Shown one piece after another: positions 13,320-25,439 of a DNA stretch of 64,000 nucleotides (positions are counted from its first letter, which is position 1; the number at the start of each line of letters is the position of its first letter). The position numbers and the translations under genes are program-made. Below the pieces are notes generated by a model, which saw nothing but the letters and a program-made list of their open reading frames with translations, was not told the origin of the DNA and did not search any database. The DNA is taken from assembly GCA_037957365.1 (NCBI GenBank), contig JARHVA010000250.1:5799001-5863000 (forward strand). Reading direction: 5' to 3'. Origin of the DNA: Torreya grandis (Eukaryota; Streptophyta; Pinopsida; Cupressales; Taxaceae).

Positions 13320-15284
13320 CATTGGATGTTTGTTTTAGCAAAGAATAGGTGGGTGGAAATCTAATTTATATTTTTCCCTCACCCTTCCCTCTCTTTTGAT
13401 GTTTCCTTATGATATTAAAAAATTTTAGATTAGAATAAAATCATTGTGAATATCCATGGTTTTTTATTTATTGGGTGTTATTTGAACTTGTGAAGTACTA
13501 AATCATGTAATCGCATCCATTAGAGGGTTTTATAAGTTGCATACAACCAAATTATATTCCACCAAGTGTTATTTTATAGAGTCACAATGTAAAACTCATG
13601 TCTTGAGTCTAATTCCCATGACTCTAAAATGATACTATGTAAATTTGTCATCTATTGGAGCCTATACAACACATTTGCATTAAAAATAATGAACTCTAGA
13701 ACTTTGAGTGATAAAATCATGAAAAAAGACAAGTGATGGGAATATTGAAAATAGAAGGTAAATAGTGCACCACCCAATGGGGCCAGTGGTCATGTAAATT
13801 TTGACCATTTTCACCAAAAATCTTAAAAACCTAAGTTTTCTTAAAAATGTACTCCCAAGTAATTATATATGGTAAAGGTACAGTCAAAATTATTTATGGG
13901 GCATATATACTAGTGTGTGATTTTTTTATTATTTGAAGTTAATTTTTATGTTTTTATGCTTTCATATTTTTTTGGGCCATGACAATTACCTAATTATTAT
14001 CTAATGTAGATAAAAATTATGTACATATTGACTAATATATTTGGCAGATATAAAAAACCAAATATATGCAGACAAAGATTACATGACCATTATGGTAGTT
14101 TTATAGATACCACTTGCATACACCTACATTTTTTCAAAGATTAGACAAAATATAAAGTGCGTGTATCAGAGTGATGAGAAAGTATGTTTTTTGGATATAG
14201 GGAGACTATGAAAAATGAACTTTTGTAGGGGATAAGGATTAGATTCCTCGGGTAATATCTTTGTTGGCCCATGAGAAGAGAGTGACCAAAGACTGAAGGG
14301 ATATAGAGGGTAACATAGGTGTGGTTGGTGGAACCTACTAGTTGCCTCTTGTGTGACTTACCAACCTACTTGGATACACACACTAACACTTTTCATTTCC
14401 AAAATATACATGGAGATTAGAATATTACTCTCTGGGAAATGTACAACATAGTATGGGTTATAGTATTAACAATATGATTGACTATACCTAAGGATGTAGA
14501 CACAAGAAAGGCTTGTATATCATCCACACAATTTAGAGATGGTGGTGTGGTTGATGTGGAAATAAACAATGTGTCTAACTAGTGAGAGTGGAGAGATATC
14601 CTATTTGTAATATCTTTAAGGTAATAATTGTAATGTTGGAATCATGTATGGTTGGCAAAAAGGGGACCAATTGACTCCTAAACTATTGGATTACATTATT
14701 CATGGATGTAGATGAGTGTGGGAATTAATATAGTTAGGGGTTAAATATTATAACCCATACCTTTTTGAATTATATAACATCACCATATTAGGGACTTTGT
14801 GCCCTAACACACGCACCCCATTTTCAAAAAAAAACAAATCGGGACCCATTGTTAATTAGATATTATTATTTAGGGTCTTCTAAACCAAAAGTCTATGACA
14901 CAGAGTTTGAAAGTGTAAAATTAAAGAATTTATCTAATGTGAAAATGAATTTGTATACCTCTTGATCTTTGTTTTTTGCTTGATTCAATCAAAAGGATTT
15001 TCTTTAATGTTTGTAGAGTGTCTCAAAGTTATGGAGGAATTGAAGTTGTGTATAATCCATGATAAAAGATTTACTTTTCCCCTTCAATTTTGACTTATGC
15101 TTAATATATGATTTAATGGCTAATTGAGTTGACCTATTTTGTTTTTATCAAGTTTTTTTATATGTTATGTCTTAAGTAGGTTATTTTGTGCTTAGGTGTC
15201 TCATAGGCCCTCTCATATCCCATTTTATCTTACCACATAACATGAATTTGCTAACTTAGAGGATAATTAAATAATGCAAGTCAC
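13320..15284. other. Unassigned region
   Basis: About 2 kb with no open frame of note, no LTR partner that I could find and no coding motif. It contains ordinary AT-rich sequence and a short C-rich patch at about 14,800-14,822. Confidence 0.4.
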
Positions 15285-16085
15285 CCAATGGTGATGTCAT
15301 TACAATATTTTATACAAAGTCTTCTATGCAAATAGATTTTTGAGGTCTTTCTAAGTAGCATCATACTACTAGCCCAGAGGTAATGTCAACATGAACCTAT
15401 GTATAAAAAGTTAAGAATAATAGAAGTAGAAAGAACCATCCATATTACACCATCTCAATAGCTTGGAGGTGATGTCAGCATGAAACTTGTGTATAGAAAG
15501 TCCTAACTAAGCAGAGCAACAAGAATCATCCATGTGTCATCATCTCGATAGCCTAGATGTGATGTCAACATAGTCCTTTTTATGGATTCTTCTAAGAAAA
15601 AAATCACTGGGATCTTGCTAATTTCATCATCCCAATAGCATAAAGGTGACATTAGCATGGACATTTATACAAAAAGTCCTAAGTAATAGATCAGTGATAT
15701 CCATCCATGTGTCATAATCTTAGTAGATCAAAGGTGACATTAGCATGGACCTCTGTATAAAAAGTCCAGGCAAGCAGAGCAATGAGATCCATCCACATGT
15801 CATCATCCTGATAGCCCAAATGTGACATCACCATGGAGTTGTGTCCAAAAACTATTAATCAAGCATATCAAAAAGATCCATATATTTTTCATCATATTTT
15901 TAGCCTAGAGGTGATATTAGCATAGAATTATACAAAAAATTCTTAGGCAAGCAGAGTAACAAGAGTTGTCCACATGTAATCATCCTGATAACTCAAAGGT
16001 GACATCAACATGGACTTGTGTATAAAAAGTCTTGAGTAAGTAGAGTAGTGAGATCCATCCATGTGTCATCATCCTACTAGCTTGT
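15285..16085. repeat. Tandem array, about 9 copies of an 88-bp unit
   Basis: The consensus-like phrase 'gtgacatcaacatgga' recurs with changes near 15,292, 15,379, 15,469, 15,558, 15,645, 15,731, 15,819, 15,909 and 15,995, a spacing of 86-90 bp. Each is followed by 'tataaaaagtc', then 'aagcagagcaa', then 'atccatccatgtgtcatcat'. Copies differ by roughly 15-30%, so it is an old minisatellite. It precedes the giant relic ORF by about 550 bp and could belong to the same element's leader. Confidence 0.85.
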
Positions 16086-16640
16086 GTCTAAAGAGACAAA
16101 GCATGACAAATTATAGCTTAGCTAGGAGTGGAATAATGACACATAGACATGTGTCCTCCAAATCCAAGTAAGAAAATAATAAAGATATCAAAACCAAGGT
16201 TAAGAGAGTAGAAAAGAGATATATATCATATTAAGATGACTAAGAAACCAAAATCATGAAAAAGGAGACACATGGAAATAAAATCCATGGAATTCATTAT
16301 TGTGAAATTTAAATGTAAAGAATAAATAGGGAAAATAATGAATGTCATTGCTACACTTAATTTGCACAAACTAGAGAATTAATGCATTGAATTTTAAAAC
16401 AACTAAAGTAATATATTTTGAATTTCCATTTCTAGTCTAATTACATTTCCTCCAAGATATTAAGAGTTGTAAATTCTAAGCTCAAGTGTAGATTACGAAT
16501 CTAGAACTCCATTACGACCCATAATTTACAAAATTTTCATAAAGTAAAGCATTTTCAAACAATAACATCAATGGATTCCTCATGTCACATCCTGATCCCA
16601 TATTCAAACTAAATTTTAGGGCCAACCAAATCCACATATA

Positions 16641-18516
16641 ACATTTGATTCGGTAGCTTTGAACCATGACTTCAAACATTACTCTGCCATTTAGGATTTG
16701 GTCAATGTACTTGAGCCATACAAGGATGAGGACAAACTCTCCATTTTCATATGAAGGTACAAAGATGACCTCCTAGCCATCAAATAATTTGGTCTTCATA
16801 ATTCAATATCCAATCCAAAGATAATTCCCTACAATGACCAACTATTTGATTTATTCATGAATGGCAAGGTTGTTGGGAAGATACTAAGATACTACACTTT
16901 AGGCTTTGAAAAACACCAATTACATACATCAGTGGAAATGCCTTTGATAGGTATTGCATGCTTCCCTTACAAGACATGCCATACAAGTAGGACATGGTGA
17001 GTTCATGGCTTATTAAAAATAATGCCAACAACAAGTTATTGGAATGGGTCAGTAACCCAAGTAACTTTGTAGTCTAGGGATCTGCCTTGACTATCCTCAT
17101 TTTGGTCTTTAGAACAAGGGTAAGAATTTCCATGGCCCTACTAAATAGAATATATAGTTTTTTAACCATCACTTATGTAAATGAGATATGGGTACCTTTA
17201 CTAGATATGATTTTGACTTCTAAAAAAATCCTTGCATTAGGGGATATCATCATCTCCAAGTTAATTTTAAAGCTCACAAATCCTAGAACTTCCCTAGATG
17301 GGAAATTCTACATGATGTCCTGTATGGTAGATGCAGTGACTAAAAATATGCATTCATATTATGATCAAACCTTAAAACCATCTATTGATTACCCCAAAAA
17401 TAGAATATGTGATGATTTCAATGTTTTTTCATGTGTATAGATTCAGGAAAAACATGAAGAGGTTGACTAAGAATTTTTATCCCATTGTGTATTAATAAAT
17501 CTATATGAAGAAGAATCCCAAGCTCTCTAACCCTCTTAAGAAAACTATTTCAAATATGGGTTATTAATGGTTGTACCCTGAGTAAAAAGTAATGATAATT
17601 GAAGGCACAAAGGCATGTCCTTTATACCTACCAATAATTATGACTAAAAAATAGTTGAAGATATTACTACCCAACTAGTGGACAATGTTGATGTTGACTT
17701 GAGAAAATATAATCAAGCAATCATCCATCTAACTCCTCTTAGTATTGGAAGGATGTAGTACATAATATGTGAGCACTTCCAATTGGTTAGAAATATTAGG
17801 GTGCATTATGGGTTCAAATTGGCACCTTTTTGACATTGGGACCCTAAAAAGAATGTAAGAGAACATATCAAAAAATATGAAATAAAAATAAGTATAAACT
17901 ATGAGAACCAATCTTATTACCATGACAATGTATTTATGAATGTTGAAGATTATTCTAAAGTAAATACAAGGATGTGCATGGCCAACATGTCTATTATTGT
18001 GGTAAAAAAGATCTAGTATGATCATACCATCACTAGATAAGATGCCAAGAGGATTGAGAAGTAGGAATGGGTTTCCAAACCTATTCATGGACCCCCTCCT
18101 CATGAAGAATAAGAAATGTAGGAACAAGCTAGCCCATTTAAGAAATCATACATTTGATGAGGAGATTAAACACCTCCAAGATCCATCATACATATATGCT
18201 ACTGCTTCTTCACAAAACATCAGGATAGAACCTCAACACATAGCTAAAATGTAAAGACCCACAAGACCTAATAAATCATCTAAAAAATTTCCATGCTCCC
18301 GATACCTCCATTAACCATTACATAACAATTAATTCTTCCATCCTTTATATCTCAAGTTCATGTTTATTCTCCTCCTCTATCTCCACCAGAAGTGATGCCC
18401 CAGTCCCTTAGGAATCCATATTCATCAAAACCTACCATGACACTCACACCTCTATTGGTAGTAACTTAGTCCACTAGATTGACATTTCCACCACCTATCA
18501 TTCCTATAGTGTTTAT
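16641..18516 (+). pseudogene. Giant relic ORF of unknown family, N-terminal part
   Basis: From 16,641 the sequence reads like protein for over 600 codons. There is one frame change near 16,975-16,997 and scattered TAA/TAG/TGA codons. The longest uninterrupted piece is 117 codons (17,087-17,440). Visible stretches include 'DFKHYSAI', 'YNDQLFDLFMNGKVVGKIL', 'WDPKKNVREHIKKYEIKI' and 'VNTRMCMANMSIIVVKK'. The last 80 codons become rich in Pro, Ser and Thr. I recognise no reverse transcriptase, transposase or gag signature. The frame continues across element B into 29,690 onwards, so both parts were one ORF. It may be a retroelement gag-like or accessory ORF, but this is inference. Confidence 0.55.
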
Positions 18517-20869
18517 TGTTATAACTTGGAATTTCACCTTCATGAGAGAGTTCTTTAGGTTCCCTCACTTCTAGCTACAAGAATGGTGATAACCTCATGC
18601 TATGGGTATCCTGTAGTGAGGTTGAACCTCTAGGCTTTTTAATGAGGCTAGTTCTTTAGGTGCTTCACTTCAGCTCTTGATTCTCACACTAAAATCTATT
18701 TTTGGATAAGGAAAAGGGATAGGAGGTTAACATGAAAGGAAATATAAGATAAGGGAGGTGATGCACCAAAATAAATGATCCACTTAGTCTGGGAAATGAC
18801 ACTCATTCATCATACGATGAATTTTGTTTACACAACCTCACAACTAGTTAATTTGCATAAGTATTTCATAAACTAGGCTCACTGAACCATGAATGAAGCA
18901 AAGAGGGATTTTGAAATCCACACCAAGTTTCCATTAATGGCAGAAAGAGCTCAAGTCTAGACCTACAACTAACTAAAAATATTCAAGAAAGAAGGATAAT
19001 GAGCTTGGAAAGACAATTATTCATAACACCATTATGTACAAGCTTGCTTAACACAATTTTTAGACAAAGAGATAGGTAAAAATTAATCTTTACTACTTCA
19101 AAAAGGTTTATTACAAAGTGATTTTGGTAGAGTAACTTTATCGCTAGTCTAGAGATAATTTCTTGGCTCCAAGGCCTCTATTTGTAATAGAAAAGGGGGA
19201 AGAGCAGATGGGAAAAGGGAAGAAGTTATTGATGACTAGGATCCCTGTCACCATCCTCCCTTATGCCACTAAATGCACTACTTAGGATTGATAAAAAGCC
19301 ATGTTATGAGTAGTTGAATATTACTTCCTTACATGGCTGAAATGATCTTTGCATTTAAAATGGCATGGTCACTTTCATTTTCATGTGTCATGCTAAAGAA
19401 GATAAGGTCTCCATGTGTTGATAATTTGGCTGAACCATGTTGCCTTTATGTTTGAATGACCATTTGTTAAGAGAGGGAGCCATGTTAAAGGATGAAGGCC
19501 TTCATTAAATTCTTAGCTACCATCTCCTGCCAGTTGTTTAGACTTGCATTGATTGGCCAATGGGCGTTGCCTTAGATCCTTGACCTACACTGTGGATATT
19601 CCCATCATGGATGCCTATGGATCATCGATCTCCTTGCCAGTTGGGTTCCCTTTGTGCCACTTAGTAGCCTCTTATTTGTCCTTTCCATGACTCTTACACA
19701 CTATTGATCCTTATAACATGCCATTAGACTGAGCACATTTAGTCAAGCAACGTTGGAAACTTGATTTACTCTTTACTGTATAATTTGGGTTTTCAAAGCT
19801 ACTTGACTTATGAAGCTTTTCAATCTAAACCATTGAAGAATATTGATTTACTTTATGTAGAGTAACTCAATCTTTTTAATCTCTCCTACTTTACACTTTG
19901 TCTATGGGTTCCTTTGTTCTTCAAGATCTATTTATCTCAGGCAAATCTCTCAAAGGAATTCCTTGGGATAATTTGTCTGAAGGAATTCCTTCAGACTTTT
20001 TATTTGAAGCATCCTTCTTGATTTCTTCTTTCATAAATTACCTTTTGGATTTTTCAAAATAGACTTTCTTGAAGGGTGAGAGACCCTTCAGGCTTCCTAT
20101 ATGTCCCTTTGGACTTCCGTAAATGATCCTCCCACTAATAAAAATGCCCTTTGGCCTTTGAAAATGGTCCTCCCAAAGGGAAAGATACCCTTCAAGAATT
20201 TTGAAATGGTCCTTTCGAAAGGTAACATACCCTTCAGACTTTTGTTTTTTTGTTCCTATCCTTCAAGATTATGTTTTGTGGGATTTTGTAAGGGCTCTCC
20301 TGAAGGGTAAGGGACCCTTCAGGCTTCTACAAATGGCCTTTTCTGAAGGTAAATATACCCTCAAAAAAATTTAAATGGTCCTCCCGAAGCTCCAAAGAGC
20401 CTTCGAAAAACTTGAAACTATCCACTTGGAGAAGGAAATGCCCTTCAGATTTGTCAATGACCCTTAGATTATTCTTTGGAGAAGACTTGTCCCTTGAAGA
20501 ACCTGAGAAGCACTATTTTTGAGACTAAATAGGGTTTTTCAAGCCCCTTTACTTATTTTAGGCTTCTGACTGCTCATAATTTATGAATTAATTAAGTAGT
20601 GCTCCTTAGAGAACCCAAAATACACTATCTATGAGTAATTCGAGTTTGTAAACCTGAATTACTTTTGCTTATAAAATATTTAGAAGTCAAGCATTTTTGC
20701 AAACCTGATTTGCACTGTGTCCTCAAAAACTTGAAGTCTTGCAATTTCAAAAGCCTTAAGAGTTCTTATTTGGAGAACTCAAGGTTATCTAAACTTACCA
20801 ATTTCACTTGAATATCCAACTTCTCATACTTGGGAAAAAATTTATATAGGGGCCAAGAAATGGCCAACA
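18517..20869 (-). mobile_element. 3' LTR of element B
   Basis: A 2,353-bp copy of 27,267-29,689. On the minus strand it begins TGTTGGCCATTTC and ends AACA, so it keeps the TG...CA ends. It contains a hairpin array at 20,071-20,361. The internal border on the minus strand shows no strong polypurine tract. Confidence 0.85.
20071..20361. repeat. Hairpin array in 3' LTR of element B
   Basis: Five short inverted repeats with stems of the type GAAGGG/CCCTTC and 5-8-base loops lie at about 20,071, 20,173, 20,216, 20,301 and 20,339. Examples are 'gaagggtgagagacccttc' and 'gaagggtaagggacccttc'. The sister LTR has the same array. Confidence 0.75.
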
Positions 20870-21199
20870 TTTTTAACAAATCACAGGGAAGCATGCTTGT
20901 TATGCTTGAGAACCTAGCTCATTTTCTTCATTCAATCCATTGGGCATGGAGTCACTATTTTTGTATAAATATGGCTCTATCTAAAAATTTCCCTTGAAGC
21001 AACAAGAACAACTGAAACGAAACAAATTATGCCCAAGGCACTTAGGGAAGGGAAGACACTCAACTGAAATGGATGTGCACAAGGCACTTACAGAGAAACA
21101 TGAAAAGCTATACAAAATGTATAATAAAATATACAATGACTGCAGACCCTTAATAATAGGGCTTCAAATGAATCCCATTGACTAGGGTGGGTAAAATTT

Positions 21200-22140
21200 T
21201 CTCTATCTAATTGGGTGATCTAGAAGGCATTATGTTATTTGCACCTATGGATCAAATAAGGGCCACTCCACAAGCTATCAAACTTGGTATGGTTGCCTAG
21301 TTGGCCTTATTTAAATCCCATTTGAGGACCAGGTCTCACTCCTTAAAGTCCCTTGCCATATCTCTCTTGTCAAAAGCTTTCTTGAATTGAGTTTGATGTG
21401 ACTCTAGCATCTTCATTGCAAGGTCTCTTGTCTCTTCAAGTTCTGTGAGTTCTACCAATCTCATATTCATGGGTTCATCTTCTAGTAGCTCCAACTAATG
21501 GGCTAGTTCTAATTTAAGTAGCTCAATAAAAATGGGTAGCTTGGCCTCCATTCCATATACTAGAACATATGGAGAATTTCCAACAACAAATTTAGGAGCT
21601 ACCCTATCAGCCCATAAGGCTATCTTTAAATTGGTGTGCCACATCATCTAGTTCTCCTCCATAGTCTTCCTGATGATCCTTGGTAAATTTTTATTCATGG
21701 ACTTAGCTATCCTATTTCCTTAAGGATAATAATCAGAGGAAGTGCTGAGGCAGATTCCAGCATCTTGAGAGCCCATTCACTTATTTTCAGATTGAGAAAA
21801 GCTAATGCATTATCAGAGATGATAGTGGATGGAACACCAAACCTGGTCACAATGTTGTCATAGAAATCTAAGATTGCACTTTCATTGGCTTCCTTCAATG
21901 CAATGTCTTCCACCCACCTGGTGAAGTAATCAGTTATGGTAATCACCCACTTATGCCTAACACTTGATGGGGGGTTGATCACTTCAATGAAATCCAAACC
22001 CCACTGCATGAATGGTTGTTCTACTTGAATCAGGTTGAGATAAAAAGTTGCTAACCTTTGCTTACCCATAAAGAGAGCACATTCTTGACACTTCCTCACC
22101 CATGCATAAGCATCCTTGAAGAGGCTAGGCTAGTAATAGA
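21200..22140 (-). pseudogene. Element B integrase relic
   Basis: Read on the minus strand, the zinc-domain end 'RKCQECALFMGKQ' leads into the core. The core shows 'PFMQWGLDFIEVI' (first Asp), 'HKWVITITDYFTRWVE', 'NIVTRFGVPSTIISDNA' (second Asp), then the 'YYP.GN' segment after a frameshift near 21,730. The third catalytic residue context reads 'IAKSMNKNL' where the family has A-E-S, so the Glu is Lys. The C-terminal part follows ('NSPYVLVYGMEA', 'ELEETRDLAMKMLESHQ', 'FDKRDMA'). Integrase would insert the cDNA. The frameshift, the stops and the Glu-to-Lys change make this copy dead. Confidence 0.85.
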
Positions 22141-22399
22141 TAGCCCTCATTATCTTTGGTACTTTAGTCTTGGGTGCAAAATGAACTCTTGCAAGTCCAT
22201 CATGGAAATGCTCTAGAAGTTTGGCCACTTGGTCATCATCTATGCACCTTAGGATCATTCCATTAAGTCTCTTCTGAATAAAATCACATCAACCAATGCA
22301 TAAGGTATGGACTGAAGTCTAAAATACCTAATTTTTTCTTTGTCCATACCTTGAGGGTACTCACCTGTTATCAAAAAGTGCATCATATCATGAAGCTAA

Positions 22400-22974
22400 C
22401 TAGTTCGAGATGGAGGTACATCTATTTGTGGGTTATCTTGTGTTACCAAGATGAACTCTTGTCTTCATGATGGTCATCGACTCTATGCTCACACAAACCT
22501 TTACCTCTTACTAGCTTAGTGACCTTGATCTCCACGTCATACTCCATGACCTTAGTAATCCAACTAGCTCTCTTTTCATTCAAGTCTTTGTTGAGAAAGA
22601 AGTCACTCACTCTAGGATGAGACATCATAAGGTAAATTATGTTGTCGAAGAGCATTGGCCTAAACTTTTTGAGGCTTCTTACTACTATAAGGACTTATTT
22701 TTCTATAAAATTATGCCTCACCTCATACCCCTCAAGCCCCTAATTGAAAAATGTTATTTTTTTCTCAAGTCCTTCACCATTCCTTTACATCAACATAGCT
22801 GATAAATTATCAATATTGGCAAAAGCATACAATATGAAGTCCCTTGAGAAATCAAGATTCATAAGTGTGGGTGCTTGAGCAATGGCTTGCAGCCTCAAGT
22901 GTTGACTTACCTTCATTTGACCAAGTGAACACTTGGTTTTTTTTTAGCATAGCAGTGATGAGCTTAACCAAATT
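22400..22974 (-). pseudogene. Element B gypsy-type RNase H relic
   Basis: Region directly downstream of the reverse transcriptase. The end of the domain is clear in 22,443-22,655: 'NKDLNEKRASWITKVMEYDVEI' followed by 'TKLVRGKGLC', which matches the R..W...L.EYD.EI..T....G..L end of Ty3/gypsy RNase H. The upstream half (22,660-22,974) is broken by stops and frameshifts. It would degrade the RNA strand during cDNA synthesis. This is the ordinary RNase H position. The second RNase H at 24,230-24,640 is separate. Confidence 0.7.
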
Positions 22975-23817
22975 TTAAAAACTAGGGATAAATCTTCTCA
23001 CGAAGTTTATCTTCCCAAGGAAACTTTGGAGTCCCTTCTTATGCTTGGGTAAGGATAAGGCCAAAATGGCACTTATTCTATCAGGATCAATAAATAGCCC
23101 TTCCTTTGAAATAATGTGGCTTAATAGCTTGCCTTCATAAATGTTAAACATGCACTTCTTAGGATTCAATGAGATCCCATATTCCTCATATCTCTTGAAA
23201 ATTAGCCTCAGGTGGTCCAGGTGTTCACTAGCATTCTTGGAGAAAACTATGATATCATCCAAGTATACCAACACCATTTGATTTAGTAGCCCTTGGAAAG
23301 CCATGTCCATGGCTCTTTGGAAAGTTGCACCAATTTTTAACAAACCAAAGGGAATATTTTGGTATGTATACATGCCCCATTTAGTGGTTAAGGTAATCTT
23401 GTACCGATCCTCCTCTTTTACCCATACTTGGTTGTAGCTTGAATATCCATTAAATAGAGAAAAGCATTCTAATCCTACAACTACTTGGAAAAGTTGCTCC
23501 ATGGATGGTAGAGGGTAGCGATCCTTCAAAGAGACTTTGTTCAAAACTCTAAAGTCAACACACAGCCTAATCTCCCCACTCTTCTTCTTTATAGGCACTA
23601 AATTGGCTACCCATGATGAGTGTTTGATGGGAAAGATGATCCTAGATTCGATCAACCTAGTTAAATCTTCCCTCATCAGCTCTTCTATTTTGGGGTTGAT
23701 GGGCCTTTGCTTTTGCCTTACATGCTTAGCATTGGCCTCCAATTCTATGGTATGTTGGGCTAACTTCAGACTAAAACCTCTTAGGTCATTATACTCCCAA
23801 GCAAAAAATGTCTGCAT
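22975..23817 (-). pseudogene. Element B reverse transcriptase
   Basis: The best-preserved coding piece of the window: 280 codons without a stop. Motifs in order are 'PIKKKSGEIRLCVDFRVLNK', 'DRYPLP', 'FSLFNGYSSYNQ', 'TTKWGMYTYQNIPFGLLKIGATF', the catalytic box VYLDDIIVFS (plus-strand 23,245-23,275), 'HLDHLRLIF', 'LNPKKCMF' and 'SFLGKINFVRRFIP'. This is a Ty3/gypsy reverse transcriptase. The first catalytic Asp in the 'FS.LDG.SGY' motif is Asn here (FNG), a single G-to-A change on the coding strand, so even this open piece is probably inactive. Length matches the family's core. The ATG at 23,815 is only the first Met after an upstream stop. The protein was part of a longer polyprotein. Confidence 0.92.
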
Positions 23818-24229
23818 ATTCCTAGAAAAGTGTTATGAAATCATGCCTTTCAAACTTGTTGCTTACCTTCTCGAGATTGAGAAGCTTATCCTTGAAGATG
23901 AGGACTCTCTCATAGTTTTCTTTGTTAGTAGACATAATTGCCTTTTCCTTTCTCACATGGTCCCCTTCATGAAAAAGGCCTTTAAGTGTAAATAGGCCCT
24001 TAGGAAGCTTGTTTGACCTTAGTTGAACACTTTGATCTTCATATTGATGTTGTAATTTACCTTGATTAGTGGAAGAGAACTCAACTATCTACTTTAAGAA
24101 ACAAGCAATTTGTTTGTCACTTTCAAAAACCTACTAGTGGGCTTCATTATCTAGTACTAATAGCCTTATCACCACCTTGACATGTGGCTAAACCTTGAAT
24201 TATTTTAGTTCACTTAGAATGTCAAACTA

Positions 24230-24640
24230 AGCTACCATAGATGCCAACCTATCAGCATCATGGTTTTGATTTCTTGGGATAGCTTAAATTTCAAAGGCTT
24301 CAAAATCTTCAATTAGGTCCCACACTCTATTTTTATAGGACCTCATCAAAGGATTCTTTGTAACGTTCAATCATCTAACCTAGTTTACTATGAGCTCATT
24401 GTCCCCATATGCTTGAAGCATTTTGATTCCTCTTTTATTGGCCCATTAAAGGCCACGAATCAAACCTTCATATTCTACTGCATTTGAAGAGCAACTGAAA
24501 TGGAACCTATAGGAGGAGAAAAACTTATTACCTAAAGGGGAAACCAACATTACCCCAGTACCTACATCATTTTTTCTCCTTAAGCAATCAAATAATAACT
24601 TCCATATACCATTGGGGTCTTTTTTAGGTCCAATGAGGGC
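24230..24640 (-). pseudogene. Element B second (plant/archaeal-type) RNase H
   Basis: On the minus strand: 'WKLLFDCLRRKNDVGTGVML', then 'AVEYEGLIRGL', then 'GIKMLQAYGDNELIVN', and finally 'IPRNQNHDADRLASM'. These match the four acid-bearing motifs of the plant RVT_3-type RNase H: D in FDG, E in AEYE.L, D in GDS.L, D in AD.LA. The domain lies upstream of the reverse transcriptase, between protease and reverse transcriptase in transcription order. The stretch 24,640-25,069 before it is open but unassigned. Stops after AEYEGLIRGL break the frame. In Tat-lineage elements a second RNase H is known. The position before the reverse transcriptase is the odd point. Confidence 0.75.
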
Positions 24641-25153
24641 AGGCATGAGTTGATTCTCTTCATGCAAAAAATAGACACCCATGTCTCTTTCATCAGCACC
24701 TACCAAAGGGTTAAAAAATTGGTTATCTCCCCATAGATCATCCAAGAACAAGTTTGGAACCTCTTCAGGATGAGTGTTTAGCTCCTGACCAATTATAAAC
24801 TTATTCTCATTAAGGATAGTATAATTGAGGTTTATGTTATTTGGTTGATGGGGTTCAATATGGAATTGTGCCATGGGTTCAGCCTTGATTGAAACCTTAG
24901 TCCCATACCTTATTCTAAACTCCATGTAAGACCAATCTACTATGAGATAACCCCTAATTTGGGCTATGAATTCTCTAAAAAGACATAATGCAAAGCAAGG
25001 AGTGACATCAAGGATCATAACATCTTGCACCACCAAAACACTAAGATAAGCATGCAGGGTTAAACTCAAATCCTTGATAATACCTGATGGCTTTGTGCAA
25101 GAACCATCAAACTGAAGGACTCCTTTAGTGTGCAGTTCATATTTGAGGTTTTA

Positions 25154-25438
25154 CTAATTAGCTATAGACTTCAACATGATTGAAGTGCTAGCCCCAAAAT
25201 CTACCAAGAAATTATGCACTAAGGAATCATTGATGATTAATGAAATGTATAATGGAGGGGGCTTGGTCACATTACTTGACCATTCTCCCAAAGGACTCTT
25301 GGCTACATTAGTGAAGACCTCAACTTCCTTTCTTGGTTGTTTACCTACAGCTATCATAACACTCATCTTGGACAAACCTTCTTGAAGGATGTCCACTTGG
25401 TCAAGCATGGAAAGCATGTCCCACATTGGTACACTCAT
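25154..25438 (-). pseudogene. Element B protease
   Basis: A 94-codon open piece ending with 'NDSLVHNFLVDFGASTSIM'. This is the retropepsin active-site segment (hydrophobic-hydrophobic-D-S/T-G-A-S). The Ser next to the catalytic Asp is Phe (DFGA for DSGA), consistent with a TCT-to-TTT change. The protease would cut the polyprotein. It sits between gag and the upstream RNase H. The start at the first Met has no meaning because it is an internal part of a polyprotein. Confidence 0.75.
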
Positions 25439-25439
25439 G

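Noticed and set aside
15285..16085. CRISPR-like spacing of repeats
   Set aside because: The whole 88-bp unit repeats with divergence; there are no short identical repeats with unique spacers, and the genome is a plant's.
17729..18127. A 132-codon minus-strand open frame
   Set aside because: Shadow of the + strand giant relic ORF, which continues through this region in its own frame.
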